Origin: Collibacillus ludicampi
GTDB lineage: Bacteria > Bacillota > Bacilli > Tumebacillales > BOQE01
DNA length: 64,000 nucleotides
Assembly (NCBI RefSeq): GCF_023705585.1
Contig: NZ_BOQE01000001.1
Location: 3,752,710 to 3,816,709, forward strand
Reading direction: 5' to 3'
In this document: positions 35,896 to 44,485 of the stretch, in pieces
Layout of the letters: every line of letters starts with the position of its first letter
How positions within the stretch are numbered: the first letter of the stretch is position 1
Notes under the pieces: generated by a model
Seen by the model: the letters and a program-made list of their open reading frames with translations, nothing else
Told to the model about the DNA's origin: nothing
Database searches by the model: none
Program-made: the position numbers and the translations under genes

Positions 35896-37209
35896 TTATG
35901 TCTTTTGACGGATGTACAGACGAATCGGTGTCCCTTCAAAACCGAACGCGTCACGCAGTTTGTTCTCTAAATAACGTTCATACGAAAAATGACTAAGTTC
36001 CGGGTCGTTGACAAAAACGGCAAACGTCGGTGGCTTGACGGACACTTGAGTCGCATAGTAGATCCGTAACTTGCGACCTTTATCGGTAGGAGGAGGTGTC
36101 ATGACCACCGCGTCTTCAATGACGGAATTGACTGTAGACGTCGGAATACGCATCGCGTGTTGCTCGGCAACCGCAACAACCAAATCTAATATTTTGTGAA
36201 CGCGCTGTCTCGTTTTTGCCGACACAAATAAAATGGGAGCCCACGGCATAAATGGAAATTCTTTTCGGATTAATTTTTCAAAATTTCTCGCCGTCTTGTC
36301 ATCCTTCTCGACGAGATCCCACTTGTTTACCACGATAATGATCGCTTTTCCTTCTTCCAAGGCATAGCCCACGATGCGTTTATCCTGTTCGATAATCCCT
36401 TCTTCGCCATTGATAACGAGAACGGCGACATCACACCGTTCGATCGCACGCATCGCACGCATGACTGAATATCGTTCGGTCGTCTCATATACCTTTCCGC
36501 GCTTTCTCATACCCGCCGTATCGATCAACACGAAATCCTGACCATCTTTGTAGAAAAGTGTATCGACTGCATCTCGTGTGGTACCGGCGATCGGTGATAC
36601 CATGACGCGATTTTCACCGAGGATCGCATTCACGAGAGATGATTTTCCCACATTGGGGCGCCCGATCAGAGCCACCCGGATCACATCTTCATCGTATTCT
36701 TCCTCATCATCTTCCGGAAAGTGCTTAATGACCTCATCGAGCAGATCCCCCAGCCCGGTCCCATGTCCCGCAGAAATGGGAATCGGTTCACCGAATCCAA
36801 GCTCATAAAAATCGAAACGATTATGTAGCTTACTGGGGTCGTCCAACTTATTCACAGCGAGTATTACCGGCTTTTTGGAGCGGCGCAAGATTTCTGCCAC
36901 TTCTTGATCGGCCGGTGTGAGCCCTGTGAGTCCGTCCACCAGAAAGATAATCACATGCGCTTCATCGATCGCCAATTCAGCTTGCTCACGAATACGCATT
37001 AGGATTTCATCTTCGTCCCCGACTTCGATTCCACCCGTATCAATGATATGGAAATTCCGATCCAACCACTGCGCTTTCGAATAAATACGATCCCGGGTGA
37101 TTCCGGGTTTATCTTCGACGATTGCAATTCGTTCCCCTGCGAGTCGATTAAATAATGTGGACTTTCCCACATTCGGTCTGCCAACGATGGCTACCACAGG
37201 TTTGGGCAT
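35896..37209 (-). CDS. der: Ribosome biogenesis GTPase Der (EngA)
   Basis: Tandem-domain GTPase needed to mature the 50S subunit. 437 residues: first G domain with GRPNVGKST near 10 and NKLD near 118, second with GRPNVGKSS near 183 and NKWD near 297, then the KH-like C-terminal domain. Typical length and domain order. Confidence 0.97.
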   Translation of the reverse strand: MPKPVVAIVGRPNVGKSTLFNRLAGERIAIVEDKPGITRDRIYSKAQWLDRNFHIIDTGGIEVGDEDEILMRIREQAELAIDEAHVIIFLVDGLTGLTPADQEVAEILRRSKKPVILAVNKLDDPSKLHNRFDFYELGFGEPIPISAGHGTGLGDLLDEVIKHFPEDDEEEYDEDVIRVALIGRPNVGKSSLVNAILGENRVMVSPIAGTTRDAVDTLFYKDGQDFVLIDTAGMRKRGKVYETTERYSVMRAMRAIERCDVAVLVINGEEGIIEQDKRIVGYALEEGKAIIIVVNKWDLVEKDDKTARNFEKLIRKEFPFMPWAPILFVSAKTRQRVHKILDLVVAVAEQHAMRIPTSTVNSVIEDAVVMTPPPTDKGRKLRIYYATQVSVKPPTFAVFVNDPELSHFSYERYLENKLRDAFGFEGTPIRLYIRQKT

Positions 37210-37320
37210 TGTAAAAGATCCCTGCCTTTCTTTTATTCAATTAGATATTATCCTATGTGCTTTGGAGTCAGTCAACCTCGGTCTTCTTGCATCCACTTGT
37301 GCTATAACTTACATGGCCCG

Positions 37321-37512
37321 TCAGTGTCTCACGAGTATGATTGTACCAGGTTTGACTTCATGCGCCATCGCATCCATTATTTTTTCAAGATTGAAAGCTG
37401 TTTTTTGTAGCTCTTCTTCATCTTTCGCAAAAAAAATAGGACCGCTGCCGCCTACACTTTCCCGGTCTGTCGTAATCACTGCGAGGATAAAATTTTCAAG
37501 CGTATTCGCCAT
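37321..37512 (-). CDS. Small capping subunit of the YIEGIA protein
   Basis: 63 residues with a mixed alpha/beta pattern (ILAVITTDRESVGGSGPIFF at 10-29, then a helix and a strand). ATG is seven bases after GGAGG. It lies four bases after the YIEGIA membrane protein gene. Such a small partner beside YIEGIA is known in spore formers as a 'capping complex subunit'; the molecular role is unknown to me. Confidence 0.65.
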   Translation of the reverse strand: MANTLENFILAVITTDRESVGGSGPIFFAKDEEELQKTAFNLEKIMDAMAHEVKPGTIILVRH

Positions 37513-37516
37513 AACA

Positions 37517-38431
37517 TTACCTCCCGGCAGGATCCATGTGGCGATCCGGTTTTACATCCGCCTGCAAAGGCTTACGCAGAGAGCTCTCGAGCATCGGGGA
37601 TTTTTTGATAATTTCAATGGCCTTCTTTGGATCTTTGTCCAATGGAAGGAGAAAGAAACCGACATTCCCCGTTTCCAAGTCTCGTTTTGCCAAGGGAACC
37701 AGGGAGGGTTCACCGCTGTCCCGGTAGACTCCGAGAATCGTGGAGACATCGTGCAATATCGATTGCCTTTGCCCGAGATGTGCGAACGATGTGCGCCCAT
37801 TCGGGTTATTGGGTTCGACCACAATCCCTATTCCATGTTTAAGAATCCTTTCACGGGTATCCTTCAATCCGATGTTCATGATGACGATATCATCCACCAT
37901 CAAATAAGGACCCTTGAAATACAACTTTCCTTCTCGGACTTTCGCAAAATCTTGTACCGTTTTTCCGCTCATATAACGGCTTAAAACAAAAATGGTGATC
38001 ACACCGGCAAGAATTCCTCCCCACCAATGCAAGAGATAAGTAAAGAGAGAAGAAAGAAAGGAAGTGAAGATAACGAGATAATTGCGCCCTTCAAAGACCA
38101 TCGCAATCCCTTCGATGTAGGTGACTCCCCTCGGAACTAATTCCATCTGATCGACATTGGATAACATCTGCCGTTCCATGTTACGTACTTCACGAAATTG
38201 TGAAGCGGCTAATGTCAGGAATGTGATGGCCGTATAATCTTTTTTCAGCAAAGAAGGGACAGCCACTGCCCCCAACCCGGATGCGATTACACCTAAAGCG
38301 ATATGAATGACACGTCCATGAGGATATGTAGGATAATAACGATAGTCTGTCCGAAGCATGTATAACCGCGAGAAAACCCCCAAGATCGTACCAACGATGA
38401 TCATGCGTGTATATTGATCGATTTGCATCAT
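37517..38431 (-). CDS. YIEGIA-family membrane protein
   Basis: About 304 residues. The signature YIEGIA is present near residue 113 (VTYIEGIAMVFEG). Four or five hydrophobic segments lie in the first 165 residues; the C-terminal half is soluble. The ATG at 38431 overlaps the preceding stop (ATGA); an open extension to 38698 lies within the upstream gene in another frame and has no ribosome site. Expected to be a spore-former-specific membrane complex with its small neighbour; function unknown. Confidence 0.75.
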   Translation of the reverse strand: MMQIDQYTRMIIVGTILGVFSRLYMLRTDYRYYPTYPHGRVIHIALGVIASGLGAVAVPSLLKKDYTAITFLTLAASQFREVRNMERQMLSNVDQMELVPRGVTYIEGIAMVFEGRNYLVIFTSFLSSLFTYLLHWWGGILAGVITIFVLSRYMSGKTVQDFAKVREGKLYFKGPYLMVDDIVIMNIGLKDTRERILKHGIGIVVEPNNPNGRTSFAHLGQRQSILHDVSTILGVYRDSGEPSLVPLAKRDLETGNVGFFLLPLDKDPKKAIEIIKKSPMLESSLRKPLQADVKPDRHMDPAGR

Positions 38432-39069
38432 GATGTTCCCCTCTCGTATGACTCTTTGCTGTTCATGATGCGTGTGCGAACGAATTGAAAAGCGGTGCGT
38501 AAGAAATAGTGCAACAAAACACTCCCCAATGCTGCAGATGCCATAAGATCGCGTGTATCCCCGTCCGCCCACACGATTTGCATCGCTGACATTTGAAAAT
38601 GAATGACCGGATAAAGGAGAGAAGCGGTAAAAATACCAGCAACCCCTCCTGTGACAGCAGCCAATTGTGATCGCATAAAGATGACTGAAATCAAACACGC
38701 AACAAATGGATAAAGGATTTTCCCATCCACTAAAAACATGGCCGGGTCATAAGGGACCAGCGTCATGAGAATCAGTTCCACCGATGCGACCGTACATACA
38801 CAAGAAAGAATATAAATGGAATGTGTCAACCGTTTTGACTTATACATTGAAACTGTTGTTACAAACAAGAGAAAAAGCATACCGCCCAGATTGAACGATC
38901 CAAACCTAGTATCCACATCCTTCGTTGTTGCAAATAGAAAAGCGAGCAATAGGATCCCAAACGCTTTTGGCGAGATGCCGATCTCACCGCACAGGCTCTT
39001 CCCCCAATCGGTTAGGAGCAAAATCACACCGACGATAGCGAGTACGGTGGCTATTACACCCGGATTCAT
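38428..39069 (-). CDS. Multi-pass membrane protein next to YIEGIA
   Basis: 213 residues, about six hydrophobic segments, C-terminal tail charged (NSKESYERGTS). Coupled to the YIEGIA gene by an ATGA overlap, so probably part of the same membrane system. Position matches yphA/yphB-type genes between der and fni in Bacillus, but I cannot name the family. Confidence 0.6.
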   Translation of the reverse strand: MNPGVIATVLAIVGVILLLTDWGKSLCGEIGISPKAFGILLLAFLFATTKDVDTRFGSFNLGGMLFLLFVTTVSMYKSKRLTHSIYILSCVCTVASVELILMTLVPYDPAMFLVDGKILYPFVACLISVIFMRSQLAAVTGGVAGIFTASLLYPVIHFQMSAMQIVWADGDTRDLMASAALGSVLLHYFLRTAFQFVRTRIMNSKESYERGTS

Positions 39070-39140
39070 GGAATCCCTCCTTATCTATCAATCAACAGTT
39101 TTACCGAGTGTAATAGCGGTTATACATTTCCAAGAAAGTA

Positions 39141-39172
39141 AAAAAGACCGCTGAACTCATCATCAGCGGTCT
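39141..39172 (-). terminator. Terminator after fni
   Basis: Stem AGACCGCTGATG/CAGCGGTCT with TTTTTT following on the minus strand; it overlaps the fni stop codon. Confidence 0.8.
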
Positions 39173-40227
39173 TTGCGACACCGTGTCGCATACCTCTGTA
39201 TATCAATTGTACGCGCATGACACCAATCAGCCGTAAAACCTGTGATTACGAGAGGGACGTCACGCAGTTCCGAAATCGTATTGCATCCCAATATCGTCAT
39301 GATCACACGCAATTCTTCATGTAAATGAGTGATCTCATCGATGAGGGCTTCTAGTCCTTCCTCCTGCAAGATACGCAAAAAGGAACCGGCGATCCCGACG
39401 ACTGATGCCCCCAAAGATAGTGATTTGGCGACATCCAATGCATTGCGTATGCCCCCGGAAGCAATCACGTCAACACGATCGAGAAAAGGCCCAGCCTCCA
39501 GTAATGAGATCGCGGCGGACTGTCCCCATGTTTCAATAGAGACAAACCGCCTGTGCTTACGGCGCTCATTTTCAATACGGATAAAATTCGTTCCGCCGCG
39601 TCCCCCCACGTCAATGATGCGAACACCGATATCGATGAGTTCTTTGTAGGTCTCATACGACATTCCGAAACCGACTTCTTTTACAATCACGGGAACGGGG
39701 GAGTACTTGACAATTTCCGCGATCCGTTTCCGTATACCGCGAAATGATCGATCTCCTTCCGGCATAATGAGTTCTTGCGGCACATTTACATGCAACTGTA
39801 ACAGATCCGCTTGAATCATCTCAACCGCTCGAATCGCATCTTCGACACTTGCGTCCGCACCGAGATTTGCCGCAATAATCCCCTGTGGATTCACTTCGCG
39901 AACGACCGAATAGGTATGTATGAGCGCAGGATCAACTATGGCAGCACGTTGGGAACCGACAGCCATCGCTACACCAGTTTCGGCAGCAGCGATCGCCAAC
40001 TTCCTGTTGATCTCTTTCGTTTTGTCTGCGCCGCCCGTCATCGCATTGATAAGAATCGGCGAACTGAAAGTCAGTTCGCCGATTCGAGTTTCCAAAGCCG
40101 TTTCGGAAAGATCACTCTCAGGCAGGGATTGATGTACAAAGCGGATATCTTCAAATCCTCCGCATTCATGAGTCCTTTGAGCCAGCGCGAGCCGAATATG
40201 TTCGAGTTTACGAGTCTCGCGTGACAA
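39163..40227 (-). CDS. fni: Type 2 isopentenyl-diphosphate isomerase
   Basis: FMN- and NADPH-dependent isomerase of isopentenyl and dimethylallyl diphosphate, feeding HepS/HepT. 354 residues. LINAMTGGAD near 56, VGSQRAA near 90, VKEVGFGMS near 187 and ASGGIRNALD near 256 are family segments. Start is a TTG at 40227 after GAGGG. 14 bases after the S1-like gene. Confidence 0.93.
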   Translation of the reverse strand: MSRETRKLEHIRLALAQRTHECGGFEDIRFVHQSLPESDLSETALETRIGELTFSSPILINAMTGGADKTKEINRKLAIAAAETGVAMAVGSQRAAIVDPALIHTYSVVREVNPQGIIAANLGADASVEDAIRAVEMIQADLLQLHVNVPQELIMPEGDRSFRGIRKRIAEIVKYSPVPVIVKEVGFGMSYETYKELIDIGVRIIDVGGRGGTNFIRIENERRKHRRFVSIETWGQSAAISLLEAGPFLDRVDVIASGGIRNALDVAKSLSLGASVVGIAGSFLRILQEEGLEALIDEITHLHEELRVIMTILGCNTISELRDVPLVITGFTADWCHARTIDIQRYATRCRKDR

Positions 40228-40241
40228 ATCTATCCCTCGCT

Positions 40242-41393
40242 TTACTGATTTCTTTTAAACAGATCACCGAAGACATCACCAATGGTTACACCCGTTCCGT
40301 GTGCGTGTGTTTTTTCCACATACTCTTTCACGTCACGACGATTTTTCTCATGTTCCGCTTGGCGGATCGACAAGGAAATGCGTTGCTTTTCCTCGCTTAC
40401 ATCGAGAATTTTCACTTTCACTTGTTGACCAACTTCTAATACATCGTGCGGTGTGGCAATATGACGGTTCGCGATCTGCGAAATATGAACGAGTCCTTCA
40501 ATTCCAGGCAGGAGCTCGACAAAAGCTCCGAAAGAAACCAGACGTTTGACCGTTCCGGTGACAACATCCCCCGGTTTGAATTTCTCTTCGACGCCCGCCC
40601 AAGGACCGGGTTGCGCTTCTTTGATGGACAATGAAATTCGTCCCTTTTCAGGATCAACTTTCAAGACTTTTACATTTACACGATCTCCTACTTGGACAAC
40701 TTCAGTAGGATCCTCTACACGATGCCATGCCAGTTCCGAGATATGAACCAATCCGTCAACACCGCCGATATCGACGAATACCCCGAAATTCGTGAGTCGT
40801 TGAACGGTTCCTTCGATGATTTGCCCGGGCTGGAGAGAGTGTAGCAATTCCTGTTTCTTGCGCTCCATCTCTTCATCAAGAACCGCTTTCGCCGAAAGAA
40901 TGACCTTATTGTTTTCCCGGTCGAATTCAACGATCTTAACACGCAATGTGCGTCCCTTATAATCGGAAAAGTCTTCAACAAAATGCTGTTCTACCAAGGA
41001 CGCAGGAATGAATGCGCGCACACCCAAATCGGCTACAAGCCCGCCTTTGACGATATCCGCCACTTTAACTTCCAGAACTTCTCCTTCTTCATACGAACGT
41101 TGCAAACGCTCCCACGCTTTCTCAGCATCGACAGCCTTTTTGGAAAGAATCAGTTTCCCTTCCTCATCGTTGATGCGCAAAACCTTGACTTCCACTTCAT
41201 CTCCTTCTGCCAGCACATCGGATACATGTTCTATACGGAGCGGTGAAAGTTCACCGATTGGAATGACACCGTCAAACTTATAACCGACATTGACGATCGC
41301 TTGACCATCTTCAACTTTTGTTACACGACCTTTTACAACATCACCTTTTCTTAATGTCAGAACATCTGTTATTTGATTCATTTCCTCCGACAT
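40242..41393 (-). CDS. rpsA: S1-domain RNA-binding protein (30S ribosomal protein S1 homologue)
   Basis: 383 residues with four S1 domains, at about 15-85, 103-169, 190-258 and 275-345, each with the GxVxxxxxxGxxVxxG-like pattern (for example EGTVQRLTNFGVFVDIGG). Four repeats are the Firmicute form (YpfD); its need for translation is less than in E. coli. ATG at 41393 follows AGGAGG. Part of the cmk-plsC-rpsA-fni run conserved in Bacillus. Confidence 0.93.
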   Translation of the reverse strand: MSEEMNQITDVLTLRKGDVVKGRVTKVEDGQAIVNVGYKFDGVIPIGELSPLRIEHVSDVLAEGDEVEVKVLRINDEEGKLILSKKAVDAEKAWERLQRSYEEGEVLEVKVADIVKGGLVADLGVRAFIPASLVEQHFVEDFSDYKGRTLRVKIVEFDRENNKVILSAKAVLDEEMERKKQELLHSLQPGQIIEGTVQRLTNFGVFVDIGGVDGLVHISELAWHRVEDPTEVVQVGDRVNVKVLKVDPEKGRISLSIKEAQPGPWAGVEEKFKPGDVVTGTVKRLVSFGAFVELLPGIEGLVHISQIANRHIATPHDVLEVGQQVKVKILDVSEEKQRISLSIRQAEHEKNRRDVKEYVEKTHAHGTGVTIGDVFGDLFKRNQ

Positions 41394-41561
41394 GAACGGG
41401 AACCTCCTTTTTCTTTCATCCATCCTTGAAAGAATATATTTGCAGTCCGACGATCAGTGCGAAGCATTGCCACTTTGTCGAACGACATGATCCTTGTTAA
41501 AGAAATGCACTTATAGTATGCTTACTAACCTCGACATGATATGCAAAACGTTCCTGAATGA

Positions 41562-42149
41562 TCAATCTCTTGTTTCCATCAATGCGCGGATTTCATCCAT
41601 GATTTTTAAACTCACTTCATCAAGGAAAGCGGAAGTCAATTTCTGATCCCGGTATTGGCTCAAGTCGATCGGTTTCCCAAAGACGATTCGAATCGGTCGG
41701 AACATCCGAAAGGGACCGATGATGGCAGCAGGTACAACCACCGCATTCCCTTTTATCGCCAATAATGAGACACCGGATTGCGGTTTGCCCAACCGTCCCG
41801 TCTTGCTTCTCGTTCCCTCGGGAAAGATGCCAAGCACATCGCCGCGCTGCAAAATGGAGAGAGCCGTGCGCAAGGCGGCGCGATCACCTGCCCCTCTTTT
41901 TACCGGAAAAGCGCCAAAACGACGAATCAAAAATGAGATGACGGGAATACGAAACAATTCTTCTTTCGCCATAAAGAAGACTTGACGCTCCAAGGACGCT
42001 CCCAGCAAAGGGGGATCAAGCAACGATATATGATTGGAACAAACAACCACCGCTCCGCTCGTCGGGACATTTTCTCGACCTTCGATACGCCAACGGTACA
42101 CAACTTTGAACAGCAAGCGGAAAAGGCTGCGGAAAGCGACATACAACAT
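41562..42149 (-). CDS. plsC: 1-acyl-sn-glycerol-3-phosphate acyltransferase
   Basis: Second acylation in phosphatidate synthesis. 195 residues. The HX4D motif is NHISLLDP near 38; FPEGTRSKTG near 110 binds the phosphate. An N-terminal amphipathic hydrophobic segment probably attaches it to the membrane. It starts one base after the cmk stop. Confidence 0.93.
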   Translation of the reverse strand: MLYVAFRSLFRLLFKVVYRWRIEGRENVPTSGAVVVCSNHISLLDPPLLGASLERQVFFMAKEELFRIPVISFLIRRFGAFPVKRGAGDRAALRTALSILQRGDVLGIFPEGTRSKTGRLGKPQSGVSLLAIKGNAVVVPAAIIGPFRMFRPIRIVFGKPIDLSQYRDQKLTSAFLDEVSLKIMDEIRALMETRD

Positions 42150-42150
42150 C

Positions 42151-42843
42151 CTACTCAGCCCCTTTTCGATCTGTGCCTAGATAGTTGAGGCAAATACCCA
42201 AGATTCGCTCAACCACTTGTCCGATCGAGAGTCCAGTGGAATCGATCAACACGGCATCGCTAGCCTGCTCAAGCGGTGCGATATCACGCTTACTATCCAA
42301 TTCATCACGCTTGCGTATCTCTTCTTCTATTTCTTCTAATGTGACCAAATATCCTTTCTCTAACATATCCTGAAAACGTCGTTCTGCTCGCGTGCGTAGG
42401 GACGCGGTTAAAAAAATCTTCACATCGGCGTCGGGCAAAACATATGTACCAATATCCCTTCCGTCCATCACGACACCCTGTCGGCTGGCCAGAGCCCTTT
42501 GTTTCACGACCATATGTTTGCGAACACCCGGAATTGCAGAAATGACCGATACAGCTCTTGTAACTGAAGGCGTACGAATCTCTTCGGTTACATCTTCCCC
42601 ATCAAGAATCACGAGTTGCCCCGAAGGACTGTTTTGCAAAAGAATCTGCGTACGTTCAGCCAAATCAGTCACCATATCTCGATCAGAAAAATCAATATGA
42701 TTTCGAATGACTTTCAGAGTTAAAGCGCGGTACATCGCCCCTGTATCCACGTAAAGAATACCGAGTCTCTGGGCGACTCGTTTGGCCACAGTACTCTTTC
42801 CAGCCCCAGCCGGCCCATCTATGGCCACACGCAATCGTTTCAT
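42151..42843 (-). CDS. cmk: Cytidylate kinase
   Basis: Phosphorylates CMP and dCMP. 230 residues from the ATG at 42843; the open frame extends to 42903 through a terminator-like hairpin. VAIDGPAGAGKST at the N-terminus is the P-loop, DTGAMYRALT near 33 and DGRDIGTYVLP near 128 bind substrate. A folded leader lies upstream. Confidence 0.95.
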   Translation of the reverse strand: MKRLRVAIDGPAGAGKSTVAKRVAQRLGILYVDTGAMYRALTLKVIRNHIDFSDRDMVTDLAERTQILLQNSPSGQLVILDGEDVTEEIRTPSVTRAVSVISAIPGVRKHMVVKQRALASRQGVVMDGRDIGTYVLPDADVKIFLTASLRTRAERRFQDMLEKGYLVTLEEIEEEIRKRDELDSKRDIAPLEQASDAVLIDSTGLSIGQVVERILGICLNYLGTDRKGAE

Positions 42844-42890
42844 GAAAATACAATGCCCCCCGAGATCTTCTTTTTGAACACGTTTAAAAC

Positions 42891-42985
42891 AAAAAGCAGG
42901 CAACGCCCGCTTTTGAATGACAACTATTTACTTAACACGACATCCGTATGTCAGGACGAGATTAAGCAAACGGTGTGCAGTTGTC
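42891..42985 (-). promoter_or_regulatory. Structured leader upstream of cmk: nested stem plus terminator-like hairpin
   Basis: Minus strand: GACAACT at 42985-42979 pairs with AGTTGTC at 42925-42919; inside it CTTAA pairs with TTAAG and GACAT with ATGTC. Immediately after comes AAGCGGGC/GCCTGCTT and TTTTG (42914-42891). Either an attenuator or riboswitch for cmk, or the terminator of the gene ending at 43065. The known riboswitch classes I can recall do not fit. Confidence 0.45.
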
Positions 42986-43064
42986 ACTCCGACGAAGCCC
43001 AAATATTGGAGCAGTAAGGTTTAATCCCATACTACCACAAGGAAAATGAGGGTGCAAGCATACT

Positions 43065-43547
43065 TCACGGAATCAATTCTACAGGCCAAAGTTTTGTCAC
43101 TTGATCGCCGGGAACCTCCACTTCATAACCGGACGGAGGAAAAGCGATCGAAGGATCGTCGTTTTCTATGATGAAACGATAGATTCCCGGACCGTTCACG
43201 CGCAATGAGATCTGGCTTTGATCCTTCACATGAACCGAAACCGCTCGATCCGAAAATTGCGCGACCTCTTTTCCGTCAACGAAAACCCATGCATTCTGCG
43301 GCAGATCGGATGAAAGAACGCGTATGGTCAGGTCCCCTCCGTCGGCTTGCACACGACCCTCCTTTGAAACACTATCGACCGCCGGCACTTTGCTCATGAG
43401 ATGGGAACGTGTGGAAGGAATGGCCAAAAAAAACTGAATCATAAGGATCGAACCCATGCCCAGAAGAATCAGACGTAGCATCAGCCTGTCAAAACGATTC
43501 GTTCCCATCAGATGAGACATGGATTCTTTTCTCACGTTTTTCCGCAT
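43065..43547 (-). CDS. Membrane-anchored extracytoplasmic protein of unknown function
   Basis: 160 residues from the ATG at 43547, just after GGGGGTG. One hydrophobic segment at about 23-42 after a short basic N-terminus, then an extracytoplasmic domain with alternating strands (WVFVDGKEVAQF, ISLRVNGPGIYRF). It reminds one of RodZ C-terminal or PEGA-like domains, but I cannot assign it. Divergent from cwlD, so a spore or envelope role is possible. Confidence 0.55.
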   Translation of the reverse strand: MRKNVRKESMSHLMGTNRFDRLMLRLILLGMGSILMIQFFLAIPSTRSHLMSKVPAVDSVSKEGRVQADGGDLTIRVLSSDLPQNAWVFVDGKEVAQFSDRAVSVHVKDQSQISLRVNGPGIYRFIIENDDPSIAFPPSGYEVEVPGDQVTKLWPVELIP

Positions 43548-43682
43548 CACGTACACCCCCATCTGGTACATGTCTATGTTCGTACAATTCGGTTGATGCG
43601 AATCGATAACAGATATGCATGCGAATGAACGGACAGCCCATGACATAGATATATAGCAAAACATGAGACGAGGAGTATCATC

Positions 43683-44393
43683 ATGGCACGGATCCTGATT
43701 AAAAGCGTTCGTATTTCGTTTTCACGTTTTATCATTCCAGGCATATTACTCATCGTCTTTATCTGTACGATTTCCTTTTTTTCTGGCTCAGGAATTCTTC
43801 GAACAACTACCCATACTGCAGAAACGATCGTATTAGTGGATGCAGGTCACGGTGGATATGACCCCGGAGTGAAAGCGGGAAAAGTCTTGGAAAAAGATCT
43901 GACTCTGACAGTTGCCAAGAAACTGAAAACCGCCCTTGAACAGCGAGGGATGCAGTGTGCGTTGACACGCGATACGGATACCGATTTTGCGGAGAAAGGC
44001 CAACAAGGAAAAATAGCGAAAAGGGGAGATCTTAATAAACGAATCGAGATAGCCACGCAAACCCGCGCACAAATCTTTGTCTCCATTCATGTCAACAATT
44101 CCACGCTCGCCACACGCGGGGGAGCCGAAGTATTTTACAACCAGGTTGACGGAGCACAACAACTTGGGGAAGCAATACAAGACTCTCTTCACCGAATACC
44201 TGGGATGTCAAAACGCTCAGCAAAACCGGAAACGTACTACTTATTGCGAAATTTGAATATGCCAGCTGTCATCGTTGAGATCGGTTATCTCAATATTGCG
44301 GTTGAGCGTCAAAAATTGACAAATCCCGAATACCAAGAACAACTCGCACAAGCGATCGCCTCTGGTATCGAAGAATTTGTAAAAGGAAAATAA
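43683..44393 (+). CDS. cwlD: N-acetylmuramoyl-L-alanine amidase, CwlD type
   Basis: Zinc amidase that strips peptides from muramic acid, the first step in making muramic lactam of the spore cortex. 236 residues, as CwlD of B. subtilis. N-terminal membrane anchor at about 15-37; Amidase_3 domain with VDAGHGGYDPG near 57 (zinc His), KRGDLNKRIE near 113, SIHVNNS near 137 and VIVEIGYLN near 199 (catalytic Glu). Near sleB/ypeB, which act on the modified cortex. Confidence 0.85.
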   Translation: MARILIKSVRISFSRFIIPGILLIVFICTISFFSGSGILRTTTHTAETIVLVDAGHGGYDPGVKAGKVLEKDLTLTVAKKLKTALEQRGMQCALTRDTDTDFAEKGQQGKIAKRGDLNKRIEIATQTRAQIFVSIHVNNSTLATRGGAEVFYNQVDGAQQLGEAIQDSLHRIPGMSKRSAKPETYYLLRNLNMPAVIVEIGYLNIAVERQKLTNPEYQEQLAQAIASGIEEFVKGK

Positions 44394-44425
44394 AACATTC
44401 ACAAAGATGAAACACGTGGTTTCCT

Positions 44426-44464
44426 TGGTGGCCGTGACGGTTTCGTGATTCCATCCGGCCACCA
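44426..44464. other. Stem-loop between convergent cwlD and ypeB
   Basis: TGGTGGCC pairs with GGCCACCA around a 23-base loop. No T-run follows on either strand, so a terminator role is uncertain. Confidence 0.4.
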
Positions 44465-44485
44465 GTCACCACAGGCTACCTCTTC

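Noticed and set aside
37097-37984. 295-codon plus-strand frame
   Set aside because: Antisense to der and the YIEGIA gene; no recognisable protein features.
38432-38698. N-terminal extension of the YIEGIA protein
   Set aside because: Overlaps the upstream membrane-protein gene in another frame and has no ribosome site; the ATGA overlap at 38431 is the natural start.
43683-44393. General autolysin rather than CwlD
   Set aside because: Length, single Amidase_3 domain without cell-wall repeats and neighbouring germination genes favour CwlD.
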